From assembly GCA_014925825.1 (NCBI GenBank), contig JACGCK010000003.1, positions 1,116,001-1,180,000 on the forward strand: a stretch of DNA of 64,000 bases, written 5' to 3'. The translations under genes and the position numbers were made by a program. Below the pieces are notes generated by a model. It had not been told where the DNA came from, did not search any database, and was given only the letters and a program-made list of their open reading frames with translations. This document shows, in pieces, positions 11,326 through 22,757 of the stretch. The stretch is from Pholiota molesta (lineage: Eukaryota; Basidiomycota; Agaricomycetes; Agaricales; Strophariaceae). Every line of letters begins with the position of its first letter. The first letter of the stretch is position 1.

Positions 11326-13969
11326 TTGCATTAATACTTGTTTAGAGGGGCTCCGAGAACCATCCAGCATTTGTATTTATTATTATCATATGCATCCACT
11401 GCTATGCATCCGTCTGTAAGCCACTAACTGTTGTACTAGTATTGTACTTGTATCGTACCCTCATCATGTAAACATCCACACCTCATACCAATTACAAAGA
11501 AGAAATTAACACATCTACAATGTCCTTACCAAGCAGTGAAGGTGCAATTATGGATAGTCGATGACCCGGGCGCCTTGATGTGTCAATTTCGCAAACCAAG
11601 TAACGCGTCGTCTCGGAGGAGAAGCCATTCCGCCGCGCGGCAAAGAAAGAACAGTTACTGCTTCAGTAAAGCATACTACTATAGCTTACGGCGCCCGGAA
11701 AGTATAAATGCCACTCGGAGTACCCTATTTGGTACGCTAATCTAATAATAATAATAGGAGAGGGTTCCCACGGGGGTAGACAAAACATAAAGACAAAAGT
11801 CCAAAGACAAACTCGTAATATGATTGGCTGGAAGTCATGTGCTCGGTAAATTCCGATTTATCTCCGGTTGGATTCTTGCCAGCGCGCAAGCGCTCCGCAC
11901 GGGCCACTTTCCCTTTCTATCTTTCCCCCACTTGCCCCCCCCCCCCCCCCCAACATCGCGTTGGTTCTATCCAGCGCGGCTTGCATTGATGCCTGAGGCG
12001 ATGTGGGTGCGGTTGACATTGGTCATTTGAGGCGTGGTTGCGGCATTCATGTAGCTGGCACCCCCTCTTTTTCCGTCGTCACCATGCAACTCCGCCCCTC
12101 CATTCGCCTCCGGCCAGGTTGCTGGCGTCTTCTTCGCCTCATATCGGTACGTTGATTCTCTATCCATCGCGGATACATCTGACCTGAGTGTACAAATAAT
12201 AGACTTCGAATATTAGCCAGAATTCCACTGCAACAATGGGCTAGGTGCGCAGGTTTACCTGCGTAACTGCGCATTCCGCATTGGTTCTATCCGTCGTGGA
12301 CGCCAGCGCACAACATCTATGTCAGTGCCATGCCACGTTGGTTCTATCCACATTGGATTGCACTGACGCCACTGGCCACCGCAGCGGAGGGCATGGTCTA
12401 GCAGCTGCAAATACCAGTACACTCCTCTTGGCTTTGCCGGAGCTTGGAGTGCTGGCTTCGTGTCCTAACCCTCCCACTTGGCGACTTCTTCGACCACACG
12501 GGGCAGAAAATCTCGACTGCCTTCGACTTTGCATCAGCAGGATAATCAAGGCGTCGATCAAAGTGCGGCTACTCCGAGGAGCTACAAGGACCTGAGGTTG
12601 CTCGATGGTTGTGGTAGCATGGCTTGCCGTGCTAACACATTTCGCATGGCCGCCGACGCCTTCGCGACCTCGTGTCGGTACGTCGTCTCTATCATTCACG
12701 GAGACATCTCAATTGACTTCGTAAGCAATAGTTCATCCCATGCGCTGTCGACTTCGCGTCAGGCCACCGTCGACACATCAGGCCACCGTTGACTTTGCGT
12801 CAGGCTCGCCGCCATCGACTTCGCGTCATGCCATCGTTGACTTCGCGTCAGGCCGCCGTCAACATCGCGTCAGGGTCCGGTCACAAGCTCGATGGGAACT
12901 TTCCTTTCTCCCCCTCCCCCTTGCGTGACAAGACTTGGTACATACATGTACCAAATTTTGCCCGGTCCGGTAAGCCCCTCTGTCACGCATGAGTGCTCAT
13001 TATTTAGAAAATTTATTAGAATGGCTGACTACTGCTTTGACCACTCTCCTTTCCTCCACGCTGGTTCTATCCGTCGTGGAGACATCGGAGCTCAGGCCCC
13101 TGTCATGCTCGCGTCAGGCTGCCATTCACTTCGCGTACTCCATGTTGGTTCTATCCGTCGTGGAGACGTCTAACTTCGCATCACGCCGCCCTCGGGATCA
13201 CATCAGGCTGCCGCCAACCGTTAGGTCGTCGTCGCCTTCGAATCGGACCACGTCGTATCGGTATGTCCGATCATGCACTGTCAAATTCATTAGCTAACCA
13301 ACATTTTCTTTCCTCCTGCAAGTCTTCCCCATAATACAATCTTAGTATAGTATTACATTTAGACTACATATTCCTGTTGTAGATGGGATGATGACCATTT
13401 TATCTGACCTGTTTTCCTCCACAACATAATAGTAATCCTGTCACTTGCAATGCATGGGCCACATTGGCCACATCACGTGATGCGATGCGCGTTCAAACCC
13501 TTTCTTGGGTGTGAACTTTTGCTGTTGCAGATGAAAAAAGCAAATTATCATAACCACCGTTGAACATTTCCTAGCATGTAACTCAGACAAATCGTTTGAT
13601 GTTCTTCCCATCAGTCTTTGTAATGAAGTCCAATCCTGGCAATCCAAGCTGGGTCGCCAGACTTGACTTTGTGTCAGGCATGCCACACCACTGCCTTCGA
13701 GTTTGTGTTGGGCGTCTGGACATCTATTTCATCGGCGGGTATGTGAATCCCTACTACTTGATGTCCTTTCCCTATGGCTTGACCCTTAACCTATATGCAG
13801 TGTATTACTCTGCTCCGGTTCAAAGATTCCCCCTCCCAATATCAAAATGACTCAATTGTCGATTATGACTAGGTTCATTGTTTGAAAGTTACCTGTAAGT
13901 CTTCCATCTTTTTTTTATATTCACCACCATCATCGTTTGCTCATGAATCCCTCCTTAGGCAACCATCCC
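11326..13969. other. Gene-poor, repeat-rich stretch before the Helitron coding region
   Basis: No gene recognised. Contains a run of 17 C at 11935-11951 and several copies of the GGTTCTATCC phrase, listed separately. The unidentified 5' end of the Helitron (a TC dinucleotide after a host A) probably lies in this interval. Confidence 0.5.
11955..13175. repeat. Degenerate repeats around TTGGTTCTATCC and CGTCAGGC-CGCC
   Basis: The phrase (T)GGTTCTATCC recurs at about 11961, 12281, 12337, 13062 and 13145. It is mostly followed by GTCGTGGA and a nearby GACGC/GACATC. Between 12757 and 12880 a second family of ~23-base pieces repeats, built on TTCGCGTCAGGC and CGCCRTCGAC. No coding sense is evident; it looks like decayed satellite or transposon sequence. 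Confidence 0.6.
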
Positions 13970-16900
13970 ATGATAAATCAACAGGCGTACGGTGACGTTC
14001 AAGTGATACCTAATGTCAACTGTACGTTTGTCTTTCTATTACCTTAATAAATGTACACCATGTTAACCATGTCGAAATTTTGCAAACACCCAGTGTCACA
14101 TATAGTGGACAACTTTCTTCCTACATTACCCGCTTCGCAACCACAGCGTCTCAGTCATCCAATTGCTTCCAATGTTCAATTTCGCAGACCTGCTCATCAA
14201 ACCCATGCAGATCGTGAAGCTCAACGACGCGAACGGATTTATCATCGGGAGCAAAGACCTCCTACGCACGAGCGGACACCTCCTCATCATGCATCCCTTA
14301 TTCTTCCTCAAGCTGACTCTTTCCCAAATCCGCCTTTTAATACACCTCCTTCATTATCTCGTAGAGATAGGCGCCAACGACAACGGCAAGGACGACGTGC
14401 ATGTAACAGTCCTCTAATGAATCCGGTACAATCTGTAAGTATTTTTATTTCCCATATTCTGTCGTTCTCTAATGTGAATTTCATAGGAGAACAACATACA
14501 AGCTCCAACTCGACGTTCCCAAGCTCAGCGGGAACGTCGCGAACGTGAAAGGCGTGAAAAAAATGCTGAACTACCACATCCTATACAACCACCACCTTCT
14601 TTTCCCTCTCAGAGAGATAGCCAGCCTGATCAACAACAAGAATGGTCTGCAAATATCACTCCTGTCACAAACAGATCTCCAAATCGTCGCTCCCAAGCTC
14701 AGCGGGAACGTCGCAAACGTGAAAGGCAGGAGAGGAATGCTGAACTACCTCCTCCTACACAACCACCACCTTCTTTTCCCTCTCAGAGAGATAGCCAGCG
14801 CGACGAACAACAAGAATGTTCTGCGAATATTACTCCTGTTCGAAACAGATCTCCATCTGTAAGTAATTTGGTTTGTATTACTCCTTCATCGTCTAAATAC
14901 CCATACTAGGACAATGTAGGAGGCTGCAGCCGCCGATCACAGGCTCAACGTGAACGCCGTGAACGCGAACGCCGTCAACGTAATCCAGAAACAACTGTTG
15001 AGTCCAACAGGCTCAGAAACATATCTGTAAGTTAAAAAACATATATCATACTACAGAAATATCATTAATGCACCTTCCTCCAGGAAAACATCTCTGCTAC
15101 TGCTACCAGAATGTCGACTTCGCGCACACAAGGCAACCGCAGAGGCAACCGCAGAGTAGTGAATGCTGTGGAGCCAGTCGGACGACGACCATACCAGGAA
15201 CCATCTGAACGCCATGATCTCGGACGCATGGAATATGAATGTCGGCATTGTGGTGCTCTTCATTGGCTATCTGAGAAGTTAACCAAATCTTTTGACTTGA
15301 ATCCTCACTTCCCAACATGCTGTGACCATGGCCACATTCGCCTTCCCAACCTTCAACCACCTCCCGAACCACTACTCTCTCTACTCGCAGGGTCCGATGC
15401 ACAGTCCCGTAACTTTAGAGAACACATATGGGAGTACAATCGTGCCCTCGCCTTCACATCTTTAGGTGTTAACCAAGACCATCACATAAACGATGGACAT
15501 GGTGCACCTGTCTTTCGTATTCAAGGCGAACTCTGCCACCTATCAGGATCACTATTACCTGCAGCTGGCCAAGACCCGATATACGCTCAACTCTATATCT
15601 ATGACCCGCGTACATCGCTTCAGCATCGAATGCAAAACAACTCTGAAAGCAAACTTCGTGCTGACACAATGGCCATGCTACAAGATGTCATTCGGCAATA
15701 CCATCAATACGCTCCTGTATATTTACATGCATATGAAATTTTACGCAATTATGAGACCGAAGATGTCTGCATCCGCCTGCGTGTTGCTCCAGGAACAGAT
15801 CATCGTCGGTACAATCTTCCAAGTGCAAATGAAGTGGCTGTAATATTGCCAGGTGACCAATCAAGAGCTGATGCCCGGGATATCATTCTTCGCAACCGCG
15901 GAGGTGGTCTTCAACGAATCAGCGAATGTCATCCTGCATATGCGCCTCTTCAATATGTTCTTCTGTTCCCCCGTGGTGAGAATGGGTGGCATCCTGACAT
16001 ACGCATGTATGATCCTCATCGTCGTCGCCCACGCCGGAAACGCGTCACATTCACCCGTTTTGTCTCTTACCGTTTGCACAGTCGTCGCCGTGAACATTCC
16101 GCTCTGCTTCAAGGTGGACGTCTCCTGCAAAGATATATGGTGGACATGTGGGCTGCTGCAGATCAGAACAATCTACGCTATCTGCGAACAAATCAACATC
16201 TTTTCCGGGCTCATATCCAAAATGGCCTCACAGATGCAATTAATAGTGCTGATGGTGATGTCGATCTTTCCGAACTTGGGCAGCGTGTCGTCCTCCCTTC
16301 GTCATATGTCGGAGGCCCTCGAAATATGCATCAACGTTTTCAAGACTCAATGGCACTTGCACGCTACTTCAAAAAAGTTGACTTATTCTTGACCATGACA
16401 TGTAACACAAAATGGGAGGAAATTACCAGAGAGCTCCGTCCGGGGGAAACAGCAGATGATCGCCCAGACCTCGTATCCCGTGTTTTCCAACTGAAGAAAA
16501 AGGCGCTCTTGAAGGATATTTTGGAGGATGAAGTTCTCGGACGAGTTATTGCGCACGTATACACAATCGAATTTCAAAAGCGAGGCCTGCCCCATATGCA
16601 CCTCCTGATTTTTTTCCGCGAGGGACAAAAGCTATTGACGCCTGAAGAGATTGATAAACTCATCAGTGCTAAATGGCCAGATCCCACCAGTGAGCCGTTG
16701 CTCTTTGAGACCGTGAAATCATGTATGGTTCATGGTCCTTGTGGCCCTGCAAATCCTTCTGCTCCATGCATGGACCCAGAAACTCGAACATGCACCAAGC
16801 ACTATCCCAAGCCCTTCACAGATTACACCAACATGGACATCAATGGCTACCCGGAATACTACCGGCCTAACGATGGTAGAGCATATAAAGTGGGTGTTCA

Positions 16901-18348
16901 CAATGTCGACAATCGCTGGATAGTGCCATACTGTCCCTTCCTTTCTGCAAAATATAATTGCCATATCAACGTGGAATGTGCCGTCTCACTCAGCTCCTTC
17001 AAATATGTCTTCAAATACATTCAGAAAGGAAGTGACATGGCAACTATGGCAATCCACAGATGCGACGAAATCAAGCAATGGATCGACGGCCGTTACATAT
17101 CTGCCTCTGAAGCTGCCTGGCGCCTTTTCCATTTCGACATCCATGAACAAAATCCTCCCATCACCCGTCTACAAATCCATCTCCCAGGTCAACATATGGT
17201 GGTATTTGATCCCAATGATGACCCTCAAGCTGTACTCAACCGCGCCGCAAATGAACAAACGACTTTAACTGCGTTCTTCGAAGCAAACTGTGATGATGGT
17301 CCTCTTGGAGAGCGTGCACGTACTCTTACCTATCAAGAATTCCCCCAGCACTTCACTTGGGTCAATCAGCCAGCAGATGGTCGCAGGAAGCATTGGAAAC
17401 TTCGTGAGCGTGGTTTCGCTTTAGGTCGGATGTACTTTGTTCCTCCAACAGGTGGAGAGCGCTTTTACCTGCGGACACTCCTGACAGTGGTGAGAGGCCC
17501 GAAATCATTCCAAGACCTGCGAACGTATCAAGGCCACGTTTACAACACCTTCCAAGAGGCCTGTCTGGCCCGAGGCCTTCTGGAGGATGATAACGAATGG
17601 GAGCAATGCTTGCGGGAAGCATCCGCTATGCAGACCGGCTTTCGGCTTCGTCAACTTTTCGCAACCCTTCTCCTATTCTGCGAAATTTCCCAGCCCGCCC
17701 GCCTCTGGGAGCAGTTCCGGGAACACATCTGCGACGATCTTCTTCACCGTCTGCAGACCATGGGCTTTGCCAACGTTTCAACCACACAAGTCTACGATTA
17801 TGGCCTTTATCTGTTGAATAAGCAACTGGAGGAATCTGGCCGTCAACTTTCTGACTGGCCAACCATGCCACAACCGGTTTATAATTGGGACATTCAGGCA
17901 ACAAACACCCTCATTGCGGAACAGTTAAATTACAACCTCAGTGAACAGCGGGCGCTCTTCGATACGTATCTTCCCACCTTGAATACTGAACAGCGTATCG
18001 TTTACGATGCTGTCATGACATCTATTAACGAAAACACTCCGCAGCTCTACTTCGTCGACGGATCTGGTGGTACGGGGAAGACCTATGCATATCGCACGAT
18101 TTGCTCAAAACTTCGAAGTGAGGGCTTGATTGTTCTCGCTGTCGCTTCATCCGGCATCGCAGCTTTACTAATCCCAGGTGGCCGCACTGCACATTCAACT
18201 TTCAAGATCCCCATTCATGGTCTTTGCGGAGAATCGGTCTGCACTATCTCCAAAAACAGTTCTCGTGCTGAACTCCTCCGCCGTACAAACCTTATTATTT
18301 GGGATGAAGCTGCAATGCAACATCGACATGCAATCGAAGCCCTGGATC
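13970..18348 (+). CDS. Helitron Rep/helicase protein, N-terminal part (split by KDZ insertion)
   Basis: Initiates rolling-circle transposition by nicking and unwinding DNA. Exons 13970-14021, 14094-14434, 14487-14858, 14910-15026 and 15084 onward join in frame; those at 14487 and 14910 have no ATG but are bounded by GTAAGT donors and AG acceptors. The first ~300 residues are Arg/Gln/Pro-rich with 58-residue repeats. Then come the Helitron N-terminal domain, the Rep HUH motif (RGLPHMHLLI, near 16585), the Tyr motif (KYVFKYIQKGSD, near 17005), and the Pif1-type helicase start with P-loop GSGGTGKT (near 18061) and Walker B LIIWDEA (near 18290). The frame breaks at the 8-bp duplication 18341-18348; it would otherwise continue at 36228. 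Ancestral length is about 1727 residues. Confidence 0.92.
14511..14858 (+). repeat. Two 174-bp coding repeats in the Helitron protein
   Basis: Two direct copies, 174 bp (58 codons) apart, encode the basic block RRSQAQRERR followed by a Pro-rich part (QPPPSFPSQRDSQ) and NITPV-NRSP. A third, partial copy of the basic block is in the next exon at about 14928-14985. Successive exons also start (E/D)N and end in Ser before GTAAGT, which suggests exon duplication. Confidence 0.85.
18341..18348. repeat. Left target-site duplication of the KDZ element
   Basis: CCTGGATC, identical to 36220-36227. It lies inside the helicase codons Ala-Leu-Asp; the frame is the same on both sides. Confidence 0.9.
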
Positions 18349-18535
18349 ACATAGCGCTGCGGCATGGTACCGTGTGACACGTTTGATTGGCTAACTACTT
18401 TGTACTGTTGGGAACGGTTCCGCTGGTCAACAATGGCTAGTGTACAATGTACTGTATAACACGGCACACTGTCTATAATACATTGTATCATTGCGAACGG
18501 TTCCACTGTACACTGTACATGTCTGCCTACCGGGC
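18349..18535 (+). repeat. Left terminal inverted repeat of the KDZ element
   Basis: Matches the reverse complement of 36045-36219 with many substitutions. Shared blocks include ATTGGCTAACTAC, CGGTTCCGCTGGTCAACA, ACATTGTATCATT and ACGGTTCCACTGTA. The outermost ~20 bases are less alike than the inner part. Confidence 0.85.
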
Positions 18536-18734
18536 GGCATCCCATTCGTTTTAAGATGCGGCATCATATGAACTTGACGGCATCCTATTTCTTGTCAGGG
18601 TGCGGTGTCAGATAGATGGCCGGCATCCCCGTTAGTAATGGTGCGGTGTCATGTGTATTGTGCGGCATCCCTTTGTCTCATGCTGTCCCCTCCGGAATGT
18701 GGTCTTTCCTTGCAAAAGGATGCCGCTCATTGTG

Positions 18735-19370
18735 CTACAATGTAATGTGTAATACGGACCACTGTCCAAAGTACATTGTGCCATTTCGAACGGTTTCACT
18801 GTTCACTGTACATCTGCATGGGAAATGTTGCGGCGTCATGGGTAGATTTCCTTCCGACACGACGCCGCTTGCCGTCATACAATGTAACGTGTAATACGGA
18901 CCACTGTCCACAGTACATTGTGCCATTTCGAACGGTTTCACTGTTCACTGTACATCTGCATGGGAAATGTTGCGGCGTCATGGGTAGATTTCCTTCCGAC
19001 ACGACGCCGCTCGCCGTCATACAATGTAACGTGTAATACGGACCACTGTCCAAAGTACATTGTGCCATTTCGAACGGTTTCACTGTTCACTGTACATCTG
19101 CATGGGAAATGTTGCGGCGTCATGGGTAGATTTCCTTCCGACACGACGCCGCTTGCCGTCATACAATGTAACGTGTAATACGGACCACTGTCCAAAGTAC
19201 ATTGTGCCATTTCGAACGGTTTCACTGTTCACTGTACATCTGCATGGGAAATGTTGCGGCGTCATGGGTAGATTTCCTTCCGACACGACGCCGCTCGCCG
19301 TCATACAATGTAACGTGTAATATGGACCACTGTCTTAAAGCACATTGTACCATTTTGAACGGGGTCACCC
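18735..19370 (+). repeat. Left subterminal array of 142-bp units
   Basis: About four and a half direct copies, period 142 bp. Each unit holds an inverted pair of octamers, GCGGCGTC and GACGCCGC, around TAGATTTCCTTCC, plus TACAATGTA-like and ACATTGT words. Apparent open frames here are by-products of the repeat. Confidence 0.93.
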
Positions 19371-19580
19371 TACACTGTATGTGTACTGTGCGGCATCCTA
19401 TTTTGTGATCAAGCAGGGTGCAAGTCCCGACCTTGCGGCATCCCTCATGTGGAAGGTGGCACAATATAGGTGCCTTTGTACATCAATCAATTCATCCGGC
19501 ATCCCATATTCAATGTTGCTGCGGCATCTTTAATTGATTTATCTGGCATCCCATATCAATTGTAGTTACACATGTACCTA
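19371..19580. other. Spacer with GGCATCC words
   Basis: Short non-coding spacer between the left array and the first minus-strand gene. It holds several (G)CGGCATCC words at about 19391, 19436, 19497 and 19521. Confidence 0.5.
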
Positions 19581-20496
19581 TTACATAGAATCCAAATCTC
19601 CTTCCTTATGGTAGGGGAGTGAGTCATCGGGCTTCGGTTGTGGATCATCCAAAGTTCGGAAAGACTCGAGGTGAACAACAGGAGCAATAATATCGGCTGA
19701 GATAGCCTGTTTGACCTTGGTCTGGAGGGTGGAGACAGCATTGCGCATATCGGCATATGCGCGCAAGGTTGCGACCTCATTCAAATAGAGTCGGTGTGCA
19801 GCATCCTTGTATGATAATCCATACAAAGATTGCATAATCACCACTTCATGGTGTAACTCCACGCCTTCACGGTGTGTTGGTATCTTGGAAGGTAGTAGGT
19901 AAGCAAATATTACAGGGAGCGAGATTCTTTCCGTACCGGATCAGGAGGATAATCGACATCCCCTCCGCCAGTTGTACGCAACCAGGTTCCGTGCGAGGAT
20001 TTGGCTGAGAAAACAAGAAAGTCAGCGAAAGAAATTATGGATGTGGACGGCATCATGGGCAAGAATCTTAGCACATTCTGAGGACGCCGCATTGTGGCAT
20101 CGGCACACATCGTTTGGGAGCCCAGTCAACAGCATGATGCCGTCAGACCAAACGGCATCCCCCACATCATGCTCGGAATTGACAGACATCATAGGATGCC
20201 GCCAATGTGGCATCCAATGTCGATCACTGCAAGCAACTGACCTTTGTGTGAGGGATGTCCTTCCAATCCTTGACTGCAGCGATATGACGTTGAACCAGCT
20301 GTTCAGTAGGACCGTTGAGGTAAGGGGGAACCAGATAACGGTTCCCATTGCCATCGGCAAACGAATCAAAGCCACGGGGTATCGCTAGATCAAAGGGATC
20401 TGGAAACGGGGAAGGCGGGCGCGACTCTGGATCTGTTTCTGCGGTTGCGGAAGGGGTGCGAGGTTCTTTATCTGTTTCTGAAGACTTGTCGGCCAT
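19581..20496 (-). CDS. KDZ-element accessory protein of unknown function (about 200 residues)
   Basis: The first exon, 20496-20242, starts MADKSSETDKEPRTPSATAE and ends before a GTCAGT donor with IPHTK. A second exon near 20010-19934 reads SHGTWLRTTGGGDVDYPPDP, and the last exon ends at 19581 with a helix-rich part (LYGLSYKDAAHRLYLNEVAT, LQTKVKQAIS). The phase between exons 1 and 2 does not fit my splice choice, so an exon border is wrong or there is an indel. The first intron is long for this genome (about 230 bp) and crowded with GATGCCGC-type words. No family recognised. It lies head to head with the Zn2Cys6 gene, 243 bp apart. Confidence 0.6.
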
Positions 20497-20739
20497 TGTG
20501 TTGTATAGATGTGAGCGATAAGTGAAAAGATTGCAAAACTTAAATTTCTTTGATAAGAAAATTCCGGTGACTGGAGCCGCAAACAAATGATGCAGAATCA
20601 ACCAAGGTGTTCGTGGGAAGGCCTCGATCATGTGATGGTTTGTTTTGTGTTTTGTGGGTAATCTCATACGACGCGTTACCTATCCTGAACATCTACGTAG
20701 CCGCATCCCACCGCCGCTCCCACTCCCCCTAATTCTAAA

Positions 20740-22745
20740 ATGTCTGTTCAATCCATTATTGATGCTCTCTTGGTTCAAGAGAACCGTCTTGTGTCTGCTA
20801 TTCTTGAGAACCGTATGATGGAAGTTCTCCCCCTTTTGAACGCCGAGGCAGTAAGTTCACCCAATAATGTTTTATGTTCATGATATTTATCTATGCAGAC
20901 GGCAATTTATGACAGAGCAAGCCACTTGGATCAAGCGGGGATGGACCAAGTCAACGGGAATGGCCGATTGTTTCATACTGCCATCATACATTACAACACC
21001 TTCTTGAAGACCGAGGACCATGATGAGGCCGCTTTGGTGAAGAAGATCCTACGTGCCCGTGACAAAGCCCAAAAGGCAGCCCTAGCTGCTAGCGCCTCGC
21101 AGACCACGGCTGTGGTGCAGACACCATCTGTCCTGCCTCCCCAACTGCCCCCAGTGCATTCAGCTGGATTCCCCCCACCGACGCACAAGGGACACCAACG
21201 CCGGTGGTCAGTGTTGCGGCCAGGTCACCAACGCCGCCTTCCCTGCCTCCCCAACAGGAGCGTTTAGGTCCCACCCACCACAGATTGCTCCCCTCCATGC
21301 AACATGCTCCGACGCCGATGTTGCCATCACGCATACCACCTCCTGCTGGCTCATCAAAAACGACAGCAGCTGCTCCGCCGCGTGATCGCACCATGCCGAT
21401 TGTGCCTGTGCAGTCCACATCGGCGTCCCTAGCAATGGATCGATCCATGCCGCCTCCAAAAACCGTGAAGACCATGCCGCCCCCTGGAGTGAAATTCGGA
21501 CCACCACCAGTTCAACAGATGGCGCCTGGTCCTGCACGGCCAAAGAAAAAGTCTTCGGTACCAGAGACGATTCCAGAAAAACCCAAAGTTGGTGCTGCGG
21601 TGGATGAAGACGAGTATCAGCAGTCAGAGGTGGAAAGCGAGAGGGAGACAAAAAAACGGAAGATGAAGCCGACGGTGAAGGCACAGGCCAGGGAGGAAGG
21701 AAAGCAGAAGGCGACCGCGAAAAAGGGGAAGAAGAAGGCCAAGGAGGCCGCTGCTGACGAGATGGAAGCTTCGGCGTCGGACGCCGATGATGAAGGATTC
21801 AAGAAAGCGCAGAGAGCGAAGTCCAAAGGCAAAGCAAAGGCCAAGGAGGCCGCTGCTGACGAGATGGAACTTTCGGCATCGGACACCAATGACGAAGAAA
21901 TCAAGAAAGCGAAGAGAGCGAAAGCCAAAGGCAAAGGGAAAGCGACGGCTGTGACGGAGGATGAGGAGGATGCCAGGAAGCCCACATCGAAACCACGCCC
22001 CCTGAGACCAAGCGGCCAAGCATACCCACAGCCATGTGGTCCTTGCGATGTGGCACATGAAATGTGTGAGATGCCAATTGGAGGAGAGGGCTCCTGCATA
22101 CGCTGCAAGACGCGCCGCATTGGCCCATGCCTGTACAAGATGACTGACGAGGACAAGAGCAAGGCCTACACCACCTTCGTTCCCAAGAAACCCAAACGCA
22201 AGCCCCAACTCGAAGACGGCGACATCGACAAACTCCACGCGATGGACCCAGAGGCGGCGTCCACCTCACTTGCGGCATCCACCGCTCTTTCGGCGTCCGT
22301 CTCCAAAGGGGCGCCAGCCAAACAGGCGTCCACCTCCAAAGCGCCACCAACCAAACAGGCCTTAGCGCGCCCGAATAGTGCCTCGGTCCTGAAGCGCATC
22401 GATGAGTTGGAGGAGCGGATGACGCTCTCAAATAGTGCCTCTGTTCTGAAGCGCCTCAATGAGTTGGAGGAACACATAGGCCAGCGTGTGTTGGGATTCG
22501 AGACCGGACTTGCACGCATGGAAAGCCTGCTGGAAAGCTTAGTGTGGGAGATGGCGGCGGCGTCGTCTACAAATCCACCAGGCCCCTCTGGTGCCAGCAC
22601 TGCTGCCGATCCCATGTCCATGCCGTCTCCACCACCACAACAAGAGGATGCCGTGCCATCGACATCAACCCCGGGTATACTTGAGCAGGGGCCGTTCTGG
22701 GATCGGAGCATCGCGAAGAACGAATGGCATCCCCATCTAATGTGA
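20740..22745 (+). CDS. KDZ-element accessory protein with Zn2Cys6-type cluster
   Basis: Exon 1 (20740-20850) begins MSVQSIIDALLVQENRLVSA; exon 2 starts at 20899 in phase. A frame change is needed between about 21080 and 21204 (unrecognised intron or indel), after which the frame is open to 22745. The protein has a Pro-rich part, a Lys/Ala-rich basic part with the repeat KAKEAAADEME, then Cys with spacing C-x2-C-x6-C-x9-C-x2-C-x7-C near 22033-22130. That spacing fits fungal Zn2Cys6 DNA-binding domains, though it sits in the middle of the protein. Two coiled-coil repeats (SASVLKRIDELEERM / SASVLKRLNELEEHI) follow. A strong donor (GTGAGT at 22742) sits at the end, so it may continue into the next feature. 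Possible role: DNA-binding regulator of the element (inference). Confidence 0.65.
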
Positions 22746-22757
22746 GTACAGCTGCCC

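Noticed and set aside
18776..19320. Series of 86- and 95-codon open frames on both strands in the left array (same in 35065-35680)
   Set aside because: They arise because the 142-bp unit happens to be open in several frames; identical frames recur per unit and on both strands.
18735..19370. Regular direct repeats as a possible CRISPR array
   Set aside because: The 142-bp units are repeated along their whole length without unique spacers, and the genome is eukaryotic; they are transposon subterminal repeats.
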